From contig JADLGB010000127.1 in NCBI GenBank assembly GCA_020849535.1, positions 1 to 64,000 on the forward strand: a stretch of DNA of 64,000 nucleotides. Reading direction: 5' to 3'. This document shows positions 32,153 through 39,736 of this stretch, piece by piece; within the stretch, counting starts at the first letter, position 1; every line of letters begins with the position of its first letter. Origin of the DNA: Candidatus Hydrogenedentota bacterium (GTDB taxonomy: Bacteria > Hydrogenedentota > Hydrogenedentia > Hydrogenedentales > SLHB01). The position numbers and the translations under genes are program-made. The notes under the pieces were generated by a model. That model saw only the letters and a program-made list of their open reading frames with translations, was not told the origin of the DNA and ran no database searches.

Positions 32153-34291
32153 TTGAAGTTGCCCCTTCCTCCGGAAGGGTACAAACGGCTGGAGACGCTG
32201 GCCACGCGACACGGATACCTCATCGGAGCCCTGGCCGCCTTCGCCCTTCTAGGCATGGGCGATACGCCGCGTGAGAACGCTACTTCATCCGGCACTGGCC
32301 CTTCGTCAAATCCGCTGATCGTCGGCATCAACTTCGATTATCCTCCCTACGAGTTTGTCGACGGCGACGGGGTGCCTACCGGGTATGACGTGGATCTCAT
32401 CAAGGCGGTAGCCGCCAAGATGGGACGACCACTGGTCATCAAAGTTGGACAGTGGAGTGACATGCGAGCCGCGCTCGCGCGCGGTGAGATTGACGCCCTG
32501 CCGGGCATGCTCTACTCGCCCGAACGCGATTCCGATGCGGATTTCACGGCGTCCCACCTGAATGTCGACTATTCCATCTTCGTGCGCAAAGAGAAGACCG
32601 GCATCACCACCGAAAGCGATCTCCGCGGAAAGGAAGTCATCGTCGAATCGGGCAGCCTCATGCACGATCGCATGGTGGCACTGGGCATCGTGGGAGAGAT
32701 CGTTGAAGTGCCCAGCGAACCCGACGCGTTGCGCCTGCTTGCAACAGGCGCGCACGACTGCGCGTTGGTTCCCTACCAGTCGGGGCTCGCCATCATCCGG
32801 CAATACGGCCTGGAGGACCTCGAACCCAGTGGGGCCCCGGTATTCTCAGGCCGCCTTTGCATCGCCGTCGCAACGGGCAATCTCGCCCTGCGCCGCGAGT
32901 TGGACGCCGCCTTGGACCAGGTTAAAGGCACCGACGAGTATCGCCGCATTTACAACCGCTGGTTTGGCGTAGCGCAAACCGATCACCTGGTGTTGCGCGA
33001 GGTGCTGCGCGCCGGCGCGGTCATCCTGCTTGCCGCCGCGCTGCTGGGGGTGGCGGTCGTGCTTTGGATGTTGTCGCTGCGCAGACAGGTCGCCCAGCGG
33101 ACCCTGGCCCTCGAAAAGGAGAACCGCGTTCGGCGGCAACTCGAGGAACAACTCTACCAATCCCAAAAGATGGAGGCCGTCGGACAGCTCGCGGGCGGAA
33201 TCGCCCATGATTTCAACAACCTCCTGGCTTCGATCATCGGCTATGCGGACCTCATGCTGACCGATCTCGACCAAGATAGTCCCCTGCGCCGGGATCTCAA
33301 CGAAATCCGCCGGGCCGGCGAGCGCGCCGCGTCGCTGACACGCCAGTTGCTTACATTCAGCAGGAAGGAGCTGCCGCATCCCGACGCGGTGAACCTCAAC
33401 ACCGTGGTCGAAGGCATGCTCCCGATGCTTCGGCGCTCTGTGGGCGAGCACATTGAGTTCGCGCTGAAGCTTGACGCGGATTTAAGCTCCACTCGCGCGG
33501 ATACCTCGCAGATCGAGCAGATCCTCCTGAACCTCGTTCTCAATGCAAGAGACGCCATGCCGAAGGGAGGCACGATCACCCTGACCACGGCGCCCGGCGT
33601 TCCGAAAACACTGGGCCAGCCCAATGGCGTCCCCGTGGACCAACGCCAGTGGATCATGCTCGAGGTCGCCGACACCGGCTGCGGCATGGACGAACAGACC
33701 CGCTTGCGCGCGTTCGAACCCTTCTTCACCACGAAGCGAGAGGGCGAGGGGACGGGACTAGGCCTGGCCATGGTCTATGGGATTGTCCAGCAGCATGGCG
33801 CCGAAATCGAACTCGAAAGCACACCCGGCTTGGGCACACGGTTCCGGCTTTTCTTCCCACGCAGCGATGCGCCTGTCGAGACAACCCGCCACGAGGTGGC
33901 CCGCGAACCGGTGCGGCGGGGTACGGAGACCGTTCTCGTGGTAGAGGACGAGGCATCGGTGCGCGAACTCACTTCGCGGATGCTCGCACGCCACGGCTAT
34001 ACTGTCCTTCAAGCATCTCGCGGAGACGAAGCCCTGGAAGTCTTCAATCGTCAAGAAGGCCCCTTGCATCTGCTGCTGACGGACGTGGTACTGCCGCGCA
34101 TGAATGGCCCCGAGATCGCCGAAATGCTGAGGAAGAGGCGCCCGGACCTCAAAGTCATCTTCATGTCTGGCTACGCGAACACGGTCATGTCGCACTACAA
34201 GGGCATGGAGGAAGGACTCAACTTCATTCAGAAACCCTTCCTGGCCGACGCGCTGCTGCGCCTGGTGCGCAACGTGCTCGACGAACAGTGA
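32153..34291 (+). CDS. Hybrid sensor histidine kinase with periplasmic solute-binding (SBP_bac_3) sensor and receiver
   Basis: This 712-aa protein starts at TTG, the only fitting start in this frame. It has an N-terminal hydrophobic segment (~21-35), then a periplasmic amino-acid-binding-type domain (~54-272: PLIVGINFDYPPYEFVDGDGVPTGYDVDLIKAVAAKMG). A membrane span follows (~287-308), then a coiled coil. The HisKA domain has His352 in GGIAHDFNN. The HATPase domain has DTGCGMDEQT and GTGLGLAMVYGIV, and a C-terminal receiver (~594-710) has Asp644 in LLTDVVLPRMNG. It probably senses an amino acid or similar small molecule. No output regulator is adjacent, so the signal may pass through a phosphorelay encoded elsewhere. 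It follows the hsp20 terminator. Confidence 0.9.
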   Translation: MKLPLPPEGYKRLETLATRHGYLIGALAAFALLGMGDTPRENATSSGTGPSSNPLIVGINFDYPPYEFVDGDGVPTGYDVDLIKAVAAKMGRPLVIKVGQWSDMRAALARGEIDALPGMLYSPERDSDADFTASHLNVDYSIFVRKEKTGITTESDLRGKEVIVESGSLMHDRMVALGIVGEIVEVPSEPDALRLLATGAHDCALVPYQSGLAIIRQYGLEDLEPSGAPVFSGRLCIAVATGNLALRRELDAALDQVKGTDEYRRIYNRWFGVAQTDHLVLREVLRAGAVILLAAALLGVAVVLWMLSLRRQVAQRTLALEKENRVRRQLEEQLYQSQKMEAVGQLAGGIAHDFNNLLASIIGYADLMLTDLDQDSPLRRDLNEIRRAGERAASLTRQLLTFSRKELPHPDAVNLNTVVEGMLPMLRRSVGEHIEFALKLDADLSSTRADTSQIEQILLNLVLNARDAMPKGGTITLTTAPGVPKTLGQPNGVPVDQRQWIMLEVADTGCGMDEQTRLRAFEPFFTTKREGEGTGLGLAMVYGIVQQHGAEIELESTPGLGTRFRLFFPRSDAPVETTRHEVAREPVRRGTETVLVVEDEASVRELTSRMLARHGYTVLQASRGDEALEVFNRQEGPLHLLLTDVVLPRMNGPEIAEMLRKRRPDLKVIFMSGYANTVMSHYKGMEEGLNFIQKPFLADALLRLVRNVLDEQ

Positions 34292-34321
34292 CGACGCGCC
34301 TGACTCCAAGCCGCCACAGGA

Positions 34322-34594
34322 TCATTGGGCCGGAGAGGAGTCCGCATCCGAGGGGTCGATCGTCACGACGTCCCCTTCTCCGCTGAAAACGCGCACCATA
34401 CCGGATTCTGTGTCGAGTACCGCATAGGAACCTTTGCCGTTCTCCATGTGAGACTGAAAACAGAAACGTCCTGCCGCGCCGGGCCCTCCGGTTGAAGTGA
34501 CGTTGATCGTGGGCCCGGCAAATACCGCCGCGGAGATGGTCAGAGCCACCCCAAGCAACAATCCCACGACCAAACCCTTAATCTGCCCATTCAT
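34322..34594 (-). CDS. 90-aa exported or membrane-anchored protein
   Basis: A 90-residue protein with a signal or anchor (IKGLVVGLLLGVALTISAAVFA-GP) and a small beta-like mature part (INVTSTGGPGAAGRFCFQSHMENGKGSYAVLDTESGMVRVFSGEGDVVTIDPS). GGGGAGG precedes the ATG at 34594. The GSYAVLDTESGMVRVF pattern resembles short exported proteins of unknown function in related bacteria. It is convergent with the hybrid kinase; 34595-34790 holds no other gene. Confidence 0.65.
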   Translation of the reverse strand: MNGQIKGLVVGLLLGVALTISAAVFAGPTINVTSTGGPGAAGRFCFQSHMENGKGSYAVLDTESGMVRVFSGEGDVVTIDPSDADSSPAQ

Positions 34595-34790
34595 GAGCGT
34601 TACCTCCCCCGTCTGTGGTCAGTTATCAACCATTGAGGGAAGAGGCAAGATGGATGCCAAAGGCCTAAATCGCCGTAAGGCACTGCCCGGTAATCGCTTA
34701 GACAGCTTAGAACCCAAAGCCCATCAGGAAGCTGCGGCGTAATGGGCCAAAACTTGGCCCTATGCCGGAATAGTTGGCGCCTGTAGCGCG

Positions 34791-35675
34791 CTATACCAGG
34801 GAAACTTCCCGGCGGAAGACCGAATCGTCGTTGCGCCCAAGCACGGTCACCTGGTCGATTCCGTGCTCCAATAAGTAGCGGCGAGCATCGTCAATGCCCG
34901 CGCCTACCAAGGTGGGACCGTGGCTGTCGTCGCCGAAGCAGAAGGGCACACCCATTGTATGGGCCATCTGCAGCAACCACGGCTCAGGATAGGCGTGGTC
35001 CAGCCCCTTGCGCCAACCCGCGGTATTCAGGTCCAGGATGCCGCCGCACTCGTGTACAGCCTCAAGCGTGGCGCGAGCCGCCTCGCGGATCGCGGAGGTA
35101 TCCACGGCGCCGTACAGGTAACCATTCTTGCGGATGAGATCGAGGTGTCCGACGACTTCCGGTTTCAGCGCGCGCACCATCTCCGCAACGCTTTCATAGT
35201 AGCGAATCGCGAGAGGCTCGAGGCCGCCGTGCAGTTCCAGGGCCCGTTCAAACTCCTTGGGAAGTCCGTCGATGCTGATGTCGTCGATGTAGTGAACGGA
35301 ACCGACCATGTAGTCGAACTTGAAGCGTTTCCGGTATCCCGACATGACTTCGACATAGCTACCGTGGGGAACGACCTCAATCTCGAAACCCCGCAGCACG
35401 GTGAGGCGTTCGGCGTACTCTTCCGCCAATGCGAAGATCGCCGCGCCGTACCGCTCGAAGTCGGCGACGATCTTCTCGACGGTCCAGCCCAGGGCGATTT
35501 CGTTTTCGTAAAGATACTGCTCGCCGATCCGGGGGACGTGTTCGCTGACGCCGTACGTGGTGAAGCCCGCGGCAATCGCGGCGTCGAGAACTTCGCGCAG
35601 CGTACCGGTGGCGTGATCGCAGAACTCGCCGGAGTGTCCTCCGTGCAGGGAAACCTTCCATGGGGTCTCGTTCAT
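34791..35675 (-). CDS. PHP-domain phosphatase, HisJ (histidinol-phosphatase)-like
   Basis: This 294-aa protein has the PHP metal-site pattern: LHGGHSGEFCDHATGTL at the start, YGVSEHVPR (~45), LRGFEIEVVPHG (~100), YMVGSVHYIDD (~130), VVGHLDLIRKNG (~180) and CFGDDSHGPTLVG near the end. Each supplies His, Asp or Glu metal ligands of the HisJ/HisK type. The family includes histidinol phosphatases and other phosphoesterases, and with no his genes here the substrate is open. The ATG at 35675 was chosen for GAAGGATGCACC. It lies 56 nt after the MFS gene on the same strand. Confidence 0.88.
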   Translation of the reverse strand: MNETPWKVSLHGGHSGEFCDHATGTLREVLDAAIAAGFTTYGVSEHVPRIGEQYLYENEIALGWTVEKIVADFERYGAAIFALAEEYAERLTVLRGFEIEVVPHGSYVEVMSGYRKRFKFDYMVGSVHYIDDISIDGLPKEFERALELHGGLEPLAIRYYESVAEMVRALKPEVVGHLDLIRKNGYLYGAVDTSAIREAARATLEAVHECGGILDLNTAGWRKGLDHAYPEPWLLQMAHTMGVPFCFGDDSHGPTLVGAGIDDARRYLLEHGIDQVTVLGRNDDSVFRREVSLV

Positions 35676-35731
35676 GGTGCATCCTTCGTTGATGTGGCTG
35701 GACACAAGGTGGCGCGCATAGGAAGGGCGTA

Positions 35732-36973
35732 TTATGACGCAGCGGCCTTCTCCGCATCCACTTTGAGCAGGAGCAATCCGCCAAGCAGAAAGAGCAGGAT
35801 CAGGCTAAACACGCCGACGCGAACGTTGCCGAACAGCAACCCGAAGCCGCCGACCATCACGGGTCCGAGAATGGCGGCAAACTTGCCGAAGATATCGTAG
35901 AACCCGAAGAACTGGGCCGATTTCTCGGGCGGGACCAGCTTGCCATAGAACGAGCGGCTCAACGACTGAATGCCGCCCTGCGCGGTGCCGACCAGGATCG
36001 CCAGCAGCCAGAAGTGCCATGCGCTGGCGATGAAGAAGGCGAGAATCGTGACCCCGAAGTACGTGCCAATTCCGAAGAGGATCATGCGTCTAGCGGTGAA
36101 ACGCCCGGCAAGCTTTCCATAGAGGATGGCGAATGGAAACGCGACGAGCTGCGTGACCAGCAAGATCAGCATTAGTTGGGTACTGTCAATCCCGACATCG
36201 AGTCCGAAACTCGTTGCCATCTTATAGATCGTGTGCACGCCGTCGATGTAGAGAAAATAGGCAAGCAGAAACAGGAAGAGATGTTTGTAGCGCGCGATGT
36301 CACGCAAGGTTGCCGCAAGACGCGCAAGGCTCTCACGCACTGGGTTCGCCGTGGCGGGCACAAAGTGCCGCTGCTTTACGTGGCGCAGCATGGGTATCGA
36401 GAGCACACACCACCATACCGCGGTGATGATGAATGCGAAACGCGTAGCCGACGCCTTTGACGCAAAGCCCAAGGACTCCGCTTGGGCAATCAGGAGCATG
36501 CACACGATGTAAGGAATTGTGCTCGCCAGATACCCCCAGGCGAAACCGTTGGACGACACCCAGTCCATACGGTCCTTCTGCGTCACATCGACCAGGAAGG
36601 AGTCGTAGAAGACCGTCGATCCGTAAAAGCCAATTGTGGAGAGTCCGTAGATGAAGAGGCAGAGAACCCAATCGCCCTGCCCCACTGCGGCAAGACTGGC
36701 CGTCGAAACCAGGCCGATGACCAGAAAGAGCGCGAACAGCCGCTTCTTGACGCCCTCCCGATCGGCCATGCTCCCAAGGATGGGCGCCATGATCGCCACG
36801 ATGATCGCCGCCACCGTGTTGCCCAGGCCCCAATAGAAAGTCGATTGCTCGGCGGATAGATCCGCGGCCGCGTAGCTTTTGAAAAATATCGGGAGAATCG
36901 CCGTCGTGACGACCAGGGTCTGAGCGCTGTTGGCGCAGTCATAGAGTATCCAGCTTCTTTCCTGCTTCGTCAT
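35732..36973 (-). CDS. MFS transporter, UMF1 (Atg22-like) family
   Basis: This 413-aa protein has about 12 membrane spans. It begins with the UMF1 signature KQERSWILYDCANSAQTLVVTTAILPIFFK and has PILGSMADREGVKKR in loop 2-3 and STVFYDSFLVDV. The second half has GTAQGGIQSLSRSFYGKLVPPEKSAQFFGFYDIFGKFAAILGP. UMF1 proteins resemble yeast Atg22, an amino-acid effluxer of the vacuole; bacterial substrates are not known. It may be co-transcribed with the PHP gene (56 nt apart), and the SDR gene ends 106 nt upstream on the same strand. Confidence 0.92.
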   Translation of the reverse strand: MTKQERSWILYDCANSAQTLVVTTAILPIFFKSYAAADLSAEQSTFYWGLGNTVAAIIVAIMAPILGSMADREGVKKRLFALFLVIGLVSTASLAAVGQGDWVLCLFIYGLSTIGFYGSTVFYDSFLVDVTQKDRMDWVSSNGFAWGYLASTIPYIVCMLLIAQAESLGFASKASATRFAFIITAVWWCVLSIPMLRHVKQRHFVPATANPVRESLARLAATLRDIARYKHLFLFLLAYFLYIDGVHTIYKMATSFGLDVGIDSTQLMLILLVTQLVAFPFAILYGKLAGRFTARRMILFGIGTYFGVTILAFFIASAWHFWLLAILVGTAQGGIQSLSRSFYGKLVPPEKSAQFFGFYDIFGKFAAILGPVMVGGFGLLFGNVRVGVFSLILLFLLGGLLLLKVDAEKAAAS

Positions 36974-37079
36974 CCGGCCATCTCCTCGCGCTTGCTCAGG
37001 CGATTGTGTCCTTGCGCGCGCGTGGAATCAAGGACAGACACGGATGTGTGGCGCAACGCATGTGGATTCAAGGTAAGGC

Positions 37080-37922
37080 TCAGTTCCCTTGCGGGTCTTC
37101 CTTCGCGAGGTCGCGCTGGTGGGCGCGGCCAGTCTTTTGGAGCGAGGTGAGCAGGCCGTGGCTGGCCCAGGGGATGAGGTTGCCGAGGCGGGCGAGCAGG
37201 CCGCGGCCGCGCGGGATGGTCACTTCGAGTTCCCGGCGGACGAGCACGCGGTCGAGGATGATGCGGCCGACTTCTTCGAGGGTGAGCAGGCGGGAACCGG
37301 AAAAAACGACTGCGCCTGCTTCGTGTCGGGCGGATTGTTCCAGCAGAGGCGTCTTGATGGCGTCCGGGCACACTGTGGTGACGGCGATACCGTACTTCTT
37401 CAGCTCGAATGCGGCCGCCAGCGAGAACCCGCGCACGGCATGTTTGGACGCCGTGTAGACGGCGATTCCCGGGATTGAGCCAATCCCCGCCATCGAAGAG
37501 ATGTTGACGATGTGGCCGCCTCCCTTTTCGATCATGTGCCTTGCGACGACCTGGGTGCCCCAGATGACGCCCTTGGTGTTGACGTCGATCTGGAGGTCCA
37601 CTTCGTGGGCGGGCTGCTCGTGCGCCCATCCGGAAAGCATGACGCCCGCGATATTCATGCACACGTCGATGCGTCCGAAGGCGTCCACTGCCCGCGCGAA
37701 CACCGTCTCCCAGTCCTTGCGGCTGCGGACGTCCAATTGGTCGCAGCACGAACGGTCCTCAGGCCAACGGTCGTCGATCGCGTGCTTCTTCAACGCGTCG
37801 AGATTCACATCCGTTGCGTACACCCGATCGCCCCGCCCCAGCAACAGGCCAGCCACGTGGCGCCCAATGCCACTGGCGCAGCCGGTCAAGAAATACGTGC
37901 CTGGACTGAGGGTGCCGGTCAT
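37080..37922 (-). CDS. SDR family oxidoreductase
   Basis: This is a 280-aa short-chain dehydrogenase. The nucleotide site TGCASGIGRHVAGLLLGRGDRVYATDVN starts at ~12, with an acidic end of beta-2 that prefers NAD. NIAGVML is the NAG-type motif, and catalytic Ser, Tyr and Lys are in VNISSMAG and YTASKHA. The C-terminus (DRVLVRRELEVTIPRGRGLLARLGNLIPWASHGLL) may touch the membrane, as in some SDRs that act on lipid or sterol-like substrates. The ATG at 37922 follows GGGAG; the long open frame upstream is not protein-like. Substrate unknown. Confidence 0.9.
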   Translation of the reverse strand: MTGTLSPGTYFLTGCASGIGRHVAGLLLGRGDRVYATDVNLDALKKHAIDDRWPEDRSCCDQLDVRSRKDWETVFARAVDAFGRIDVCMNIAGVMLSGWAHEQPAHEVDLQIDVNTKGVIWGTQVVARHMIEKGGGHIVNISSMAGIGSIPGIAVYTASKHAVRGFSLAAAFELKKYGIAVTTVCPDAIKTPLLEQSARHEAGAVVFSGSRLLTLEEVGRIILDRVLVRRELEVTIPRGRGLLARLGNLIPWASHGLLTSLQKTGRAHQRDLAKEDPQGN

Positions 37923-38075
37923 GGATTTACTCCCTGGGGTGTGCCGGAACTCAAGGCGCCGAAATGGACTGCGGCGAAAAAGCCGTTTCGGCACCCCATT
38001 ATACAGGGAGCCGCTGGATTCACCAATGCACCGGAGGATTGGCCGGCGCACGCGAAAATATGTCGCGTGAAAATA

Positions 38076-38104
38076 TTGTGCAACCCGCGTCTCTGTAGTA
38101 GAAT
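38076..38104 (+). promoter_or_regulatory. Sigma-70-type promoter of the 94-aa lipoprotein
   Basis: TTGTGC (38076-38081), a 17-nt spacer and TAGAAT (38099-38104, 5 of 6 consensus) lie upstream of the lipoprotein gene. The leader would be about 120 nt. The stretch 37923-38231 holds nothing else I recognise. Confidence 0.55.
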
Positions 38105-38231
38105 CAGTATTTAGTAAGGACCCGCTAGAAAATTCGAACGCGGCGCGTGAAACCGGCGAACCAACACAAGCGGGCCAGCGGAAGAGTAAAGACGCAAGCC
38201 GGTTTTTGAAGCGCCGCATAGGAGGTCGACC

Positions 38232-38516
38232 ATGTATCGACTGCTCGTAGGTGTCCTTGTTTTGGGGTTCTTGGCTATCGGCACGTTCGGATGTGCGCCT
38301 GCTTCGAATGAACCGCCAGCGGGCGAACCGACGGTAACGGAACCGGCGGCTGAGCCTCCGGCGGCTGCCGACGTCACGCCGGCGGAACCTCCGGCGGAAG
38401 AAGCGGCGCCCGCTCCGGCTGAGCCAGCTCCAGCTGCACCGGTCGAACCGGCCCCGGCCGCTCCGGCTGATGCCGCCCCGGCGGACGCTGCAGCTCCTGC
38501 TGCTCCTGCCCAATAA
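38232..38516 (+). CDS. Pro/Ala/Glu-rich 94-aa lipoprotein
   Basis: The product has a lipoprotein signal ending FGC (Cys21), then about 70 residues made almost only of P, A, E, T, V and D, with repeats of the type PAEPAPAAP. AGGAGG precedes the ATG. It is probably a surface or periplasmic spacer, anchored by its lipid, with no fold of its own. It has its own promoter and a strong terminator, so it is a single-gene unit that may be strongly expressed, like small lipoproteins of other bacteria. The low-complexity tail likely varies among strains. Confidence 0.75.
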   Translation: MYRLLVGVLVLGFLAIGTFGCAPASNEPPAGEPTVTEPAAEPPAAADVTPAEPPAEEAAPAPAEPAPAAPVEPAPAAPADAAPADAAAPAAPAQ

Positions 38517-38562
38517 GCACCCAGAGCATTTGGCTCCGGTGTAGTGGGGTAGAAATCCTTGC

Positions 38563-38617
38563 GCCGGCAAGCACACGCGCATGATGATACGCGCATGTGT
38601 TTGCCGGCTCTCATTTT
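38563..38617 (+). terminator. Strong terminator after the 94-aa lipoprotein
   Basis: GCCGGCAAGCACACGCGCAT (38563-38582) pairs with ACGCGCATGTGTTTGCCGGC (38589-38608) with two mismatches and one wobble, with a 6-base loop. TCTCATTTT follows. It lies between convergent genes. Confidence 0.8.
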
Positions 38618-38641
38618 CAGATCGTGTCAGGATGGACGCCT

Positions 38642-39718
38642 TCAGCCAGGCGGCGTGTCGAAGAGAGACATCTGACCACCCCTCTCCGGGCGCCGGAACG
38701 ATTCTGTCGAAAGATCCAGATCCTGCTCGTTGAACCCGAACTTGCGGCACGAGACGCGGAACAGGCTGGCGATCTGATCCGCGTGAAACCCTTCTCCCCT
38801 CATGCGCGATCCGAACTGCCCATCGTTCAGGCGCCCATCGCGCACGGATCGGACGCGATTGAGGATGCGATCCTTGCGGTCCGGATAGTGTGCCTCGAGC
38901 CACGCCTCGAAGAGTGGAGCCACCGCGTGGGGCAGCCGCAGCATCGTGAAACTGGCGTGGCGTGCGCCCGCCGCCGCCGCTTCCCGGAGGATGGCGGGGA
39001 TCTCCTCGTCGTTCAAACCCGGAATCACGGGTGCCACCATGACCCCGACCGGAATGCCCGCGTCAGCCAGACGCGCGATAGCCTCCAGCCGTTGACGCGG
39101 CAGCGACGTCCGGGGTTCGAGCACACGATTCAGGGGGACGTCCAGCGTGGTGACCGAGAGCATCACCATGGCCGCGTTGTGCGCGGCCAGATCGCTCAGG
39201 ATGTCTATGTCGCGCATGACCAGCGCGTTCTTGGTGACGATTCCCACAGGATTGCGAAACTCCGCAAGGACTTCCAGGCACTGTCGCGTCAGTCGGAGGC
39301 GGCGCTCAACGGGTTGGTACGCATCGGTCACACCACACATGCTGAGGACCTTTGGGGTCCAGCGGGGCGAGGCGAGTGCCTCCCGAAGCAGCGCGGGCGC
39401 CTCATGCTTCACCATGATCCGCGTTTCAAAGTCCAGACCGGAAGAGAAGCCCAGATATTCGTGGGTGGGCCGGGCATAGCAGTACACGCACCCATGTTCG
39501 CATCCGCGATAGGGGTTGAGACTTGCCTCAAAGGGGATGTCCGGGCTGTCGTTGGTGCTGATGATCGATTTCGAGGCGTCGGGAAGATACTGCGTGTCTG
39601 GACGGGGATCCTCGCCGTAATCCGCGTCGAGGTCGCGCACGTATGCGATCTGATCGAAGCGGTTGGCGGGTCGCCCCGTGGCGCCACGCCCCTTGATGGG
39701 AGAACGCGGGTCGAGCAT
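38642..39718 (-). CDS. PA0069/Rv2578c-type radical SAM protein
   Basis: This protein is 358 aa from the ATG at 39718; a GTG two codons earlier is also possible. The start LDPRSPIKGRGATGRPANRFDQI, the cluster motif CEHGCVYC (Cys73, Cys77, Cys80) followed by YARPTHEYLG, and the radical SAM barrel (LSMCGVTDAYQPVERRLRLTRQCLEVL, IVTKNALVMRDIDIL) identify the PA0069 family. Members resemble spore photoproduct lyase-like and DNA-repair radical enzymes, but their reaction is not established. The C-terminus GGQMSLFDTPPG is a short tail seen in the family. It overlaps no neighbour; the CocE-like gene ends 18 nt upstream on the same strand. Confidence 0.9.
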   Translation of the reverse strand: MLDPRSPIKGRGATGRPANRFDQIAYVRDLDADYGEDPRPDTQYLPDASKSIISTNDSPDIPFEASLNPYRGCEHGCVYCYARPTHEYLGFSSGLDFETRIMVKHEAPALLREALASPRWTPKVLSMCGVTDAYQPVERRLRLTRQCLEVLAEFRNPVGIVTKNALVMRDIDILSDLAAHNAAMVMLSVTTLDVPLNRVLEPRTSLPRQRLEAIARLADAGIPVGVMVAPVIPGLNDEEIPAILREAAAAGARHASFTMLRLPHAVAPLFEAWLEAHYPDRKDRILNRVRSVRDGRLNDGQFGSRMRGEGFHADQIASLFRVSCRKFGFNEQDLDLSTESFRRPERGGQMSLFDTPPG

Positions 39719-39736
39719 GTGCACCTGAATGAAGTT

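Noticed and set aside
37923-38903. N-terminal extension of the SDR gene up to 38903
   Set aside because: The extension is Ser/Arg low complexity and overlaps the lipoprotein gene on the other strand, its promoter and its terminator. The SDR fold begins at 37922.
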